Source of the DNA: Tanypteryx hageni
Taxonomy: Eukaryota > Arthropoda > Insecta > Odonata > Petaluridae
DNA length: 64,000 bases
Assembly (NCBI GenBank): GCA_028673005.1
Contig: CM054114.1
Span: forward strand, 14,626,516-14,690,515
Direction: 5' to 3'
Shown: positions 43,610-54,830 of the stretch, piece after piece
Layout: the number at the start of each line of letters is the position of its first letter
Numbering within the stretch: the stretch's first letter is position 1
The notes under the pieces: model-generated
The model's input: the letters and a program-made list of their open reading frames with translations, nothing else
What the model was told of the DNA's origin: nothing
The model's database searches: none
Made by a program: the position numbers and the translations under genes

Positions 43610-44108
43610 AATATAAAATAACCAGATATAAATGGAGTACACAGATTTTTATGGCGTTCTTAATGGAAAATACGTATGAAACGGTGTCGAATGATTGGGC
43701 GATTCTCGAATTTTTATCTCCGAAACTATAACTCGTAATTAATTGTTCTTGGTACTTTCTTATAGTAGGCATATGTTGTTCTCTATCCGAAATTATTTTT
43801 AAATTTATACCTTACAGATAAGAACTAGGGAGAGAAATTTATGGCTTTTAATTGCTGCTTGACGGATGCCATTTAATGCGATACGAATATAAGTTTCATT
43901 AAGTGCTTATATAAAGCGGAAATTCTAATTGACGGATGCAGTTCAAATCACAATGTGGCGATAAATTTTAATAAAGATTACTCCAACGTAATTTAATTGA
44001 AATCTGTCTAGCGGTTTAGGAGATGAACGAAGACGGACAGGCGGGCGTATACGTGTACATAAGGTGTTCCGCTACTACCGCTTCACTGGTAAAGAACGCC
44101 TAAAAATT
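43610..44108 (-). repeat. Dispersed repeat with TTTTTAGGCGTTCTTTACCA end, copy 2 (inverted)
   Basis: On the minus strand it starts TTTTTAGGCGTTCTTTACCA and carries AAGCGGTAGTAGCGGAACAC, CTCCTAAACCGCTAGACAGA and GCATCCGTCAATTAGAA, the same order as 37424-37760. An extra segment near 43745-43905 separates the two halves. Confidence 0.78.
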
Positions 44109-47100
44109 AATATTAAAATTATTATAATAATAGTTTTAACTTCCTATCAAGTGAGGGGCGGCATTTGTCCTCTTATAAGTTGCATCGCATGGCGGATTTT
44201 AAAACTTATAAATCACAACTAGGCAAAATTGTTGGGTTGGGAATAACCGAGAGAGAGAATAATGGAGAGTGAGAGAAAGATTTTTTAATGAGAGCGCCAG
44301 TGGACTCGGAGAATCAGTCAAGTACGTGAAAAATAAAAGTTGTGAAGGGTAGGGTTAAGCCTAGTGAAATTTGAAGATGGTTATCCCATGGGAAAAGCTG
44401 TGACTAATATCTAAGCGTCCTTAGGATATCGATTTCCTAAACCTAATGTTTTTTGTAACTTACATTTCCTTCCTAAGCTGTTTACGCGCAAATTTCACTG
44501 CGCAAAGTAGTCATAATTGCTGAAAACTGTTAAAAAATGGAAGTGTGCGTCGATCTCAATTATTTGATAGTCGATATTTATAAGCACCAAGGTAAGTTAT
44601 TGCAGCATATAACACGGGATCATCGTCACTTGAGACTGCTATTCTATCGAATGACTCAACTGACCTTGGCATTCGTGGTGAGGTTGCTTCATAGGCAGTG
44701 ATGGCGATCAAAACGACATAAATAGATGACAAACTAGCGGTGCCAGCTCTTGCGCGATAGATCAGTGGAACATTAGCTTTGTAATCAAAGTGACCTTTTT
44801 AAAGTTCACTTTTCAAAATAATAAGCCTGAAATTTCTTTTTGTTTATAAAGGTGAGAAACTCTATAAATGGGGCGCCTATTCGATCCGGATCGCTATTTT
44901 TATCAACGAAGACAATTTTACGGCGTTTAAATTAATGCGGACCTATCTTACCTAGCTAAACTTTTAAAAATTAAATTGTTTCATTGTAATTTAGAGTTAA
45001 AGAAGAACAGCCAAAGAATTTTTTTAATTCTTTAAAATAAATTCATAAAACGTTTACTATCATCCACTTGAAATGCGTTTATAGAATAAATTCCTTCATT
45101 TAAACATTTTTTAGAGATCTGTGCGATTGAGTTTGAGTGCGTGTGTGCGTGTTTGAATTTAGTCTGTTTGGTCCCTGTCGTTGTCGTGAGACGCATAAAC
45201 CGTCAGGCATTTCTTTGAGATATCAAGTCCCTGGCGTGAAAGTTTTTTTACGTAAACTTGATATATTTTAACTCATTACCTCTAAAATATTTTTTTAGGA
45301 GTTTTTCTTCATGAATATTTTTAAAAATGTCTTTAACTGTAAATTTCAATTTTTACCGTCGTTTCCTTTCTCTCACGTTTCATTGTAGGTAAAGACAAAA
45401 TTATATCATGTGCATTCAATTCGTGGATCCCAATCAGCGCAGCGCAGTGAAATGATCGTTATATATTCCACGAATAGCTAAGACAAAGCGGTCGGGTGGG
45501 TACGCATTGCTCGATTCTTTAAGCTTACTTTAAAATAAAGTCTATTCTCCTTATGTAAATAATTGCTTTCCTTATAAGTGATGAAAAACACCATTGTATT
45601 CAGAGAGGCGTACATCCCTTTTGATGCACGTCAGTGTTGCACCCACGCGCCCCGAACAATAACCGCGGCTCACAAACTTCCTCCCGAAAAATCTGGAAAA
45701 CTTTCCACGTCCCATCAGAACATGTCGTCTTCGCCCATAAAGAGCGCTTATATTAACCTCTTCCCGAAGAAGTTTTATCCCACGACAACTCCTCGATTAA
45801 AATGAAGTCGGATTGAAAGACGCATCTGGACTACACACGACCGCTCCTTGCTACAAACAAGTTAAACGACTAAATGAGAAATACTGACTTCTCCATTTCT
45901 AAAAATCTCCTCGATAAAATTATCTGTTAATTGAATTTTATAGCCATAGCGGAAGATTGTATCCAGAAGCAAGAGTGAATAAAAATTTGCCGTCATTCGC
46001 GGGAAATAAATTATAAATACATTTTAAATGTGTGCAGTGACTTTTTATTAAAAGTTACCAATAAAACATATTTTACTGGACCTCATTGCAGGCTGTGTAA
46101 AATTGTATTCATGAAACCGAATCGAACAAACCTGACTCTGTAACCATTATTTAACATATTTGTTTGCATTACCAATACAACTGCATGTGGTTACCATGTA
46201 ATCACGGGCTTTATTCGTTATACTACTTTCGAAAGATATTTATTAAAACGCGGTAAAACTAATTTCAGTTACATTTGCAATTTCTCAACGCTGTCTTACT
46301 CGACTATATCGAGACCATCCAAATTCCCAAAAATATCTAAAACAATAAAGTGGGTCAATTCTCTGACAAATGACACAGCAATAGCCGAACAGTCATTTCA
46401 AAAGACGAGGAAGAATTGGGAATCGATGAATGGACGCCTTGAAATCTCCATCCTTCGGGCTCTCTTAAAATAGCCCACGATTTCGTCACTATCCAAGTCT
46501 TTTATGGCTGAAGATTTGATATCTATCGATACCGAAAATATGTGTATGGGGGAAAGATGATCTCCATTCATTGCGACACGGACGTTCTCTCTTAAACAAC
46601 CACATGGCCAATCAAAAGAAGGGCACGTTCGACCTCATTCGTTGAAAGGATGACTTGCCAACTCAACAATGAGGATGCGAGTTCGCACACCGCGATTCGC
46701 AAACAAATGAACTCGTATCGTTGCGACAAGTGTCGCCACTCCTTTGGAACTACAGCTGCGGAGATCCGATCGGCTTTGAGAAGCCGTTCCGAACGAAAGG
46801 GTTTCGCGTCCCGTCGCAGCTCCTTTGCGACGCACGGGTCACCGGAATAATAACCATTTGGACACAGCGAGGAGTTTCCTTATCTTCGAGAGTTCATCGC
46901 ACTTGCGTCGCTTATAAAATAATCACATCCGGTTAGGGAGATTAATGAAACGCTATCGACGTCCCTTGACGCATTGAGATTTTTTCGGTCTTCCACGTTC
47001 GATGAGTTTATCGTTGATTTACGAGAAAATTTTTAATGCATACGCCTTCTTTAAATAAAAAGAAATAGTTTCAGAAAAAACAATTTCCGATAAAGTTCAG

Positions 47101-48178
47101 GCGCACTATCGGATAAATTTATTCATTCAACATTCCCGAGGAAACTCACCGTCATCGTAGGCTGGCATATCGACGGCTGGTGAAATTAGCTCGTATTTCG
47201 TTGAATAAAGCATTAAAAATAAATGCGTATCTCAGTTGCCTCCATTATTCGTAATGAGTAATGAAAAATCATTTTCGCATTTCGGCCACCAGCCAGCCGT
47301 CGTCAGTGGTATTCCCCGATAATAGATTATTCTCCATTGAATTGGATATATCGTTTTTCTTTAATATCGCAAATGAAACCAATACTACACACAACTAATA
47401 ATTGCACTAACTTAAGTCAATTGTCGAAGCGGTAAAATACTCTGCTATTTTACTAATGGGTTTGTCAAAATTTTCAAGAAAACATGAATGTGTAGGAATT
47501 TCATTCCTCACAATAAATTATTGCAAAAAATCAACGAACAATGCGAAATTGATGAAATAATGTGATCTAAAGATCCAATGCAGATAGGCATAAGCTGTAA
47601 ATTTGGGAATCATTTTTCAACAGGAAAAAATTATTCCCGAACTGTCCGAAAGAATTTTAAATGCCGCCCAGGAAGAAAGGATTGAAAGCGGACTCGGCAT
47701 ACATCAAACGAAAAGGCGATAGGCTTCTAGAGAAAACATCCAAATGTCGGAAGCGAGGCTACGATCGTTTTAATAACCCTCGGTTAATATGGAGAAAAGA
47801 AGAGAGAGAGACGAGAAAAAAGAATTGACCGCTCCACTTTTTTGTTGACGTCAACACACGTATCTTTCCCGAAGCCTTCTTCCCTCTCCAAAAAGACCGA
47901 AACGTCCGACGCCACTCCATAATGGCTCCCATTGTGCGACCACTTCCTAATTCGATAATAGCCGCACTATTCTCGGAGCCTTCTCTCAACTGGAGAGCGT
48001 TTTACATATCGAGTATATGGGGTGGGGGAATCGAGAGGAAAAAGGGAGGACTCGAGGAGAGGGGAGGGAGAGGGGAGTGGAGGGGGATGGGAGGAAGGGA
48101 GAGAATTTGAGGGGAGAGACGAAGATTTAGGGCGCGTGGGAGGTGGAGTAGGGTGTCCCATATACGCCTATAATAGTA
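44109..48178. other. 4-kb stretch with no recognised gene or element
   Basis: CpG-containing unique-looking DNA. I checked the longer open frames (45578-45805, 46635-46936, 47759-48110) and saw no domains, signal peptides or collagen repeats. A purine-rich tract lies at 48020-48150. Confidence 0.45.
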
Positions 48179-48550
48179 CGTGGTAAAATACATGTAGGTC
48201 TTCATGTAAAGTGGTCGTAATTATAGTCCGATTTTAACCAAAATTGGAATCATTCAAAAATTTTTAGTAAAACTCTCCACTACCAAATTTCATCAAAATA
48301 TGTTCTGCGGCTACCGAGTTGAAATAGAGGAACACCGTAAGCTACATGTAGGTCTTCATGTAAAGTGGTCGTAATTGTTGTCCGATTTTAACCAAAATTG
48401 GAATCGGTCAACAAATTTTAGATGAACTCCCCAATACCAAATTTCATCAAAATAAGTCTAGCGATTTCCGAGTTTAAACATGCGGACGGACGAACGGACG
48501 GAAACAACCTCCCCTATATGCGTTCACTTCGCGCAAATAACGCATAAAAA
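48179..48550 (-). repeat. Dispersed dimeric repeat, copy 2 (inverted)
   Basis: Two tandem units about 148 bp apart, each with TGTAGGTCTTCATGTAAAGT (48193 and 48341) and TTTTAACCAAAATTGGAATC. It ends with a CGGACGGACGAACGGACGG run and GCGTTCACTTCGCGC. It is the inverse of 42411-42730. Confidence 0.82.
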
Positions 48551-49299
48551 TGAAACGAAGGCATATCTAGCGGCTCTTTTTTCATTTCGAGACCGTATCA
48601 TTTTCATTCGGTTAACCTCTATTTTTATGTTAAGGCCACAGTATGAAACAATATCAAAAAAGAGATTAAAGTTTCGACGCAAAAAGCCAAATGAATTGAA
48701 AGCGCTTATCTATTTTTCGGTGGGCCAATAACAGATATTCGGCTTATTACCCAGACAAGCAAGCCGGCAGCGGGCGAACAAAATACCCGTCAAAGGAACA
48801 CGCGACTCGTTTTATCATGTGTTAAGAATTCCAAGCAAAAGAGTCCTTGGGTTTGTGATATGATTTGTACGTAGTTATTTCCGAATTTAGTTTTTATCAT
48901 GTTTATCATTTAAAATTCAACTTCATTGGATTCTGAATGACCGCTAAGAATAAATTTTGCTATGTTTTCTGTAGAAATTGACTAATATGTGTTTTTCGTT
49001 CAGATGAAAATTTTAAAATCAACATAAATGAAGTTCAGAACTGGCATAGGAAACTAGGCAAGCAGAGCTCTCCCTTTTTCTCCAAGTATCTGAGTTACAG
49101 AGGAGCATTAATTAGCGAAAGTGGAGTAGCGAAAGACATGGAGAAAAATCACAACTAAGAACTTCAGATGAAAGATCCTTCATGAAATCTTTTAAGTTTC
49201 ACATTACCGTAGCGTACATCATAAATGACACTTTTGACAAAGGGATCCATACTCCCTTCATTTGTCAATTAACATTTTATTTTCTTGCATATTTACAAA
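48551..49299. other. No feature seen
   Basis: No recognised gene or element apart from the target duplication of the MITE that follows. Confidence 0.35.
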
Positions 49300-49581
49300 C
49301 GGGCGGCCAGAGGATTTTGGCGCCCAGTGTGAAATAACACTCCAGCGCCTCCCTCCGTTAATGTTTGTTGAGATATTTACAAAGTACATGTTAATTTATT
49401 CATCGCTCTGCAAAAATTATTGACAATGATCGTGATTCTAGCCTGTTCCTCGATTTAAATTGACATCCAATATTTATTCACTTGCAAGCAATGATAAATA
49501 AATAAATGATCGGGATAGCGCCCCCAAAACTTTGGCGCCCCGGACAGCCGCCCGGGGCGCCCGTATCTCGGGCCGACCCTG
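49300..49581. mobile_element. hAT-type MITE with 8-bp target duplication
   Basis: Right end on the minus strand CAGGGTCGGCCCGAGATACG; left end CGGGCGGCCAGAGG, a shortened version. Flanked by TTTACAAA at 49292-49299 and 49582-49589. GC-rich ends, AT-rich middle, 282 bp. Confidence 0.82.
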
Positions 49582-49589
49582 TTTACAAA

Positions 49590-51110
49590 TGATATCTCCA
49601 AAGAGAAACTTTCATTGGTTGCAGCTTTGCGGTGCCTTTCTCGCCTTCAATCAGACTAACGTATTACTACGATCGAATCACAAAAACAAATCGTCCAAGA
49701 AGCAAAAAGGGTATTGAAATATGTATACTGAAATATAGTATGGTTATCATTTAAAAATGACGGGTGGGCATGAATGCAGACGCGTTAGTAATTAAAACAT
49801 CGTCGAAATATAGTGTTTTTTAAATTATGGTGTCAGAAAATTTGTATATTTTCGCTTAAAAAAATTATTTCGACCATGGTTTCGACGTGTTAAAATGTCT
49901 CCTTCGGGGTAAAGAATTTTTAAAAAGTAGAAATATACAAATTTTCTGATTTTATAATATGGAAAGATTCCACAAATGAACTTCTGCAACTGTAGACTTT
50001 GTTATAGTATATTTTATTATACATCTATTAAGGTTCCCGTTTAGATTTTAAATTTACTTCTATTATGACCTCGCATATAAGTTCGCAGATACATGATAGC
50101 AGTCATTGTAATCCCATAATACAAACAAAATTCTTACACAAAGCTACTGTTTGTTTAAATATTTCAAGAGTCGAAATTTTACATTTATGCTGACCGGTTA
50201 ATAGAATATCCTCGGATGAGCTCGAGAAGAGATGAAAATATTTCTAAGAAATAAACTTCGTCGCAATAAAGGTCTAGAAGCGATTAACAAATTAGCACAA
50301 TAAAAAGCCGTTTCTCATATTTTTCGCGGCCAGTGGACGCTCCATTTGGAGGACCTCGTTGCGAAGACAAGTACGCAGTGCGCCTCATTCGATAACGATT
50401 ACGCTGTAATGGGTGGCATTTGCTTCTTTTGAAAGAGTGTTATTGCGCCACTGCAGAGTCACAAAAAAGAAAGCGACGACAACCCTTCCGGTGTTGGTGC
50501 CGCCGTGGCGAGCTAGGGATTAAAGGTCAAAGTCCCTCGTAGGGCGACCTCCTGCAATATCGGCAACGCCTTTCGCTCTTACAGCGCCCATGGGGAGGAA
50601 GTGGACGGCTCAGAAGTAGGGCGGTCGAAAAAAACGTGACAAAAGACGGCAGACGCCCGAAATCACTATGGGGGAGTGGGGGGATACATCAGTGACAAGG
50701 ATTTTTATATCAAAAGGAATTCGCGGAAAAAATTTTGAGACCTCCGATTATTTCGGGTGACCCCCAGCCCATCAAGGATATTTCGACGAAGCCGTAAATC
50801 TTGGAGGAGAAAAACATTTTGGAAACGATGACGTAAATTAAGATCGATTTTCACTTCAGCCAATGGCAAAGATAGATGCGAACTTGGCAGACCAAGGTAC
50901 TTCGCATGATTGTGCAGAGATGCTTGGACAAATCTTAAACATATGCATTTTTCTCAATATTTTCTTCAATTTATCACACGCTGTGATTGGTTCTTTGGAA
51001 ATCCCTTCATTTAATTAATTTTGCGACTCATGCTTAAAATATCAAAGTGATTAGCGTCAGAAGTTCGGAGTTATATTGATAAAAATAAGTCTAAGGATCA
51101 ATAGGTGGAG
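49590..51110. other. No gene recognised
   Basis: No domains in any frame. The right end is probably the 3' untranslated part of the LINE fragment that follows. Confidence 0.4.
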
Positions 51111-51111
51111 G

Positions 51112-51810
51112 TTAGGTATTCAAAATAGAAGGAAGACGAAAGAGAAGAGAACGTTTGGCTAGAGAAATCCTCGGAGTAAACATATGAAACAAGGAAGAAA
51201 AACGAATAGTTCTGGGTGGAACTCGGAAATTTATATGGGATAGTAACTTGGGGCAGTTTGTAACGAAGTTTAAAATATTATAAATAAAAGAAAGATCAGA
51301 TCTAGTTCGAGTCGCAGTAAGTTTATCCAAAGAGAGAGCAGCTAAAATAGCATCATTAGAGGAATACCGAAGAGAATTTACACGATATTTCACAATTCTA
51401 AGGAAAAAATTAAGCACTCTGCCAAGGGAAGAGAGATTAGAAACAGTAGACATAGACCATATAGGAGAGCAATATGTTACAAGAGGCAATACAATGCTAG
51501 AAAAGTACATCATGAGTGCTAAAGGAACTCTGATATCTATAAAACGATACAAAATGCCTAAGAGAGACATTGCTTTATTTTTAATTCCTGTATTGTGGTC
51601 AGAAAAAATTAGTTTACTATCAGCAATTACACCTAAATCATTCTGCTGTAAAACTCTAGTCAATAAATCCGAATTAATGCAGTAGTTAAAATTTATAGGC
51701 TTCCTGCGAAGGGAGATAGTCATGACATTACATTTCCTTAAATTTAATCTTAACTTCCAAACATCACACCAATTTGATACTAAGTTAATTTATTCGCATA
51801 AAATATCCTT
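51112..51810 (-). pseudogene. LINE reverse-transcriptase C-terminal fragment
   Basis: Minus-strand frame of 203 residues from 51723, extended by the same frame to about 51790 (LVSNWCDVWKLRLNLRKCNV). It matches the part of LINE ORF2 downstream of the catalytic box: the WC-W-L-N-K-C stretch, DLGVIADSKL, then YFSSIVLPLVTYCSPIWS, equivalent to the LV-P-LEY-SxxW motif. It ends normally at 51112. A stop lies just upstream near 51796 and the catalytic motifs are missing, so this is a 5'-truncated copy. It differs from the LINE at 13.9-16.7 kb. Confidence 0.8.
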
Positions 51811-52462
51811 TAATTTGAAGACTCACTGCAAGAATTACCCGAAATTGCAGTCTTTCATGAGGCTGATGTAAATTACTTCCCTTAATATTACGCTAACCTA
51901 TATCTCTTACGAATGGCCATTTCTTCATCACATCTGGAATGATGATCCATTCACAGAAAATTGCATTGTCTCATCCATATAAACATATGCAATGACGTGA
52001 AAAGAGGAAGTCTAAAATCATGAATGGCAAATAAAACTGAAGATCAAAAGGTCGATTTCAGAGATTCGAAGTCAAATGTATTTAAATCTCTATGAATTCA
52101 AATTAGCCATTATTCGAAGCGGAATCATGTGTCACGATTTCATTTTACTAGACGATTGAAAAATGGCAAGATTTGGGCAATTTTGGATTTTGTTTTTTCT
52201 AACTTACTTAGGTATCCAACGAATTAATGACTTCATCATTCACCGGAAAAATACACAAACAGCAAGTTTTTAAGAATTACTACAGAGGTTCGATTTAAGG
52301 AACTGTGACGTCTTAAATAGAGCATCATAAAATTTGCCAAGTTAATTCTTTAAGCTGTAGAGCGTGATGTCGCAGATATTTGGAAAGAAAATAAACCGAG
52401 TAATTGTTTTTCGCATCCTGCAAGGCGCATAAACAGTCTACAGAGATTATAATCATGTACAT
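51811..52462. other. No feature seen
   Basis: No recognised gene. Sequence between the LINE fragment and a MITE. Confidence 0.35.
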
Positions 52463-52707
52463 GATTGGTTCCCAAACTTTCAATTATCGCGTCCCCCTTG
52501 AATTGAAAAAAATTAAAAATAAGAAACTTAAATACAAATTTCTTCATTTTATATAACTATGAACGATTTTCATAACATCGTATTTCCTAAAATTCCCTGA
52601 TAAATTTTTATTATTCGTGAAAGTTCTATATTTTGCCACTTCACCTTACATCCAAAATAATTTTGCGGCTCTCTGGTGGGCCGCGGTCCCTAGTTTAAGG
52701 AGCACTG
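52463..52707. mobile_element. hAT-type MITE, probable
   Basis: Left end GATTGGTTCCCAAACTTTC; right end on the minus strand CAGTGCTCCTTAAACTAGGG. Possible target duplication ATGTACAT / ATGTATGT (6 of 8). 245 bp. Confidence 0.6.
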
Positions 52708-54119
52708 ATGTATGTACATGAACAATTTCTTCTTTGACGTACCTTTCACCGAAAATCTCGCGGTGAACTCCTAACGCTAAACACACCGCCGACAAAAAAT
52801 AGAATTTCAACTATTTAGCTACAACAGCCGTAAAAATTAAGAAAACCATATGCCCATTGTGGTTAAAAATGGTGCCGTCACAATCACTGATTAACCGATA
52901 CAAGATTGTAGATAAATAGGTCATAAATTGAATTCTAGCTGGATGGTACGCTGGATTTTGAATTGCTCAAAGAATTACCTCAAATATTCGTCAATACTTG
53001 ATACATATTTAGAATTGTCTCCACCTCTCACCGTTCGAATTTCGGAAGTAGAGCGCCCAACCAATCTCCAGTAGAATAATTGGAACAACTTTTCTTTCAT
53101 TTGGATACGGCGAGGAGTTAGTTCGACTCTTGCGTCCTTAATGACGCACCTCGTCGACGATGCGCGTCCAACAGCGAGTTGAACCCATTTTCACGTTTCT
53201 CCCTTGTGTAGAGACCTCGTTCTCTCCCGTGGCACTCGTTCTTACCCGAGAGATTCTCCATGACAGCTTGAGATACCACACCACACACGCGACGGCTTTA
53301 TCTCCAGTATATCTGACACGGAGCGAGATGGCGGGCGAGTCGGTTGGCGGTGACAATGAAGGTGTTCGTCATTTGTCTGTCGCTTTCCTATTTTCCTCGC
53401 AGTGATTTCTTTTTAAGATTGTCACGCGTCACTTGTTAATGGTATCAATCGAATAATGCGAGAGATCGGCGGGCGACGCACAAAGATCTGGGAAGGAGTA
53501 TCGCTTGAGATTTTTCATTACGATATTCTACAAAGGCAGTCAGCCGAAAAATATTTCACTTCGTAAATAGCGGCAGTTATATCTACCAAACCTTGTAATT
53601 CGATGATACATTGATAGAGAGAATCTTTATGCATCCAAATAAAATCTGTAAACGCTCTTTTTCGCATGCATATTATCCGTCTCAATACTGTCGCGAGCAA
53701 TAAACCAAGCGTCATAAAAACCAAGCAGTTGACAGTTTCAGCGACAATTCTAGAGAAAGAAATCTAAGGAAGAGAGATGTGGCAAGAGGGCTGCAGCCCA
53801 ATTTCAAGGGGCGCTCTAAAATGATTTGAAAACAAAAAATGCGTAAAAACTGCAATAGTTTAGGTAAAATAAATGTTAAAATGTGGATCCCCTTTTACTG
53901 ATGCATAGTATCATTATTCCAAAGTTTTTCTTAAATAAAATGCGCAACTCTACTGTGAATTGGTGCGGTAATAGCGTTTCAGAGATAGAAATTGGAAAAT
54001 TTGCCAAACATTACGTATTGTGTCCACATCGGTTGGCACGAAGATTTTATTAAAAATATTTTCCTCTCTCTAGGTCTTATATGATCTGTGAGACACCAAT
54101 TTAAAATCTATTTGAACAG
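52708..54119. other. No gene recognised
   Basis: Open frames at 53138-53405 and 53518-53724 have no recognisable domain. Confidence 0.4.
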
Positions 54120-54830
54120 AAATTAGAGAATGTCTCAAAACTGTTTCACGCCCAAATCCAGTAAACGAAGGATAAATTGGAGCTGGATTCGAACCATGAT
54201 GCTTCAAAGAAAAAGTAATGCCCTTCAACTCGAAAAGATAAAAAAATAAAGCTACGAAATTTGGGCGTATTATATAACCGCCGTGAGCGCCAAAGATGTT
54301 CAACTAAAAAAATGTAGACTTTTCTCGTTAAAAACAAATTCGTGTGACGATATGATGACTTTTCGATAATCGACCGTATAAAAATAAAAACGAAGTCATT
54401 TAGGTGTTTTTAGGTACAAATCCCGAGTTGCTACGATGATAATAAGTAATTTTAAAATGTAAGGCAAAAATACGGTGCGCTCATTCCAATGCCATTCTAA
54501 TGGAAAAAAGAAAAGCTCCTGGAATCGAATTTGGAACTTGATATCGCAGCACTTTAACGACTGCGGCAACTGGAGAACCTATGATAACTGCAGTGTAGAA
54601 CGATGTTTCGTATGGTAACCAGAAAAGCAGGAACTCGAATCCAGAAATAAAGAGAAAAGGATTTCGTTAATGCAGAATTAAATGGCTAAATTCTAAATTA
54701 TTCATTGTCTTTCATAAAAAATAATGTTAATATAAAAACAAAAAAATATATTTCAAGAATTCGAGCCTGCTTCGTGAGAGTTATCGCATGGTCAACCGCT
54801 TTAAAGGGCTGCGACATTCGGAAAAACTTT
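54120..54830 (-). repeat. Cluster of tRNA-like promoter remnants (SINE-like)
   Basis: On the minus strand there are B-box-like motifs GGTTCGAATCC (54188-54198, perfect), AATTCGATTCC (near 54525) and GGCTCGAATTC (near 54760). The last two are preceded by a GTTAAAGTGCTGCGAT-type and a TGACCATGCGATAACTCTCA stretch. None folds into a full tRNA. They look like heads of related tRNA-derived SINEs. Confidence 0.45.
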
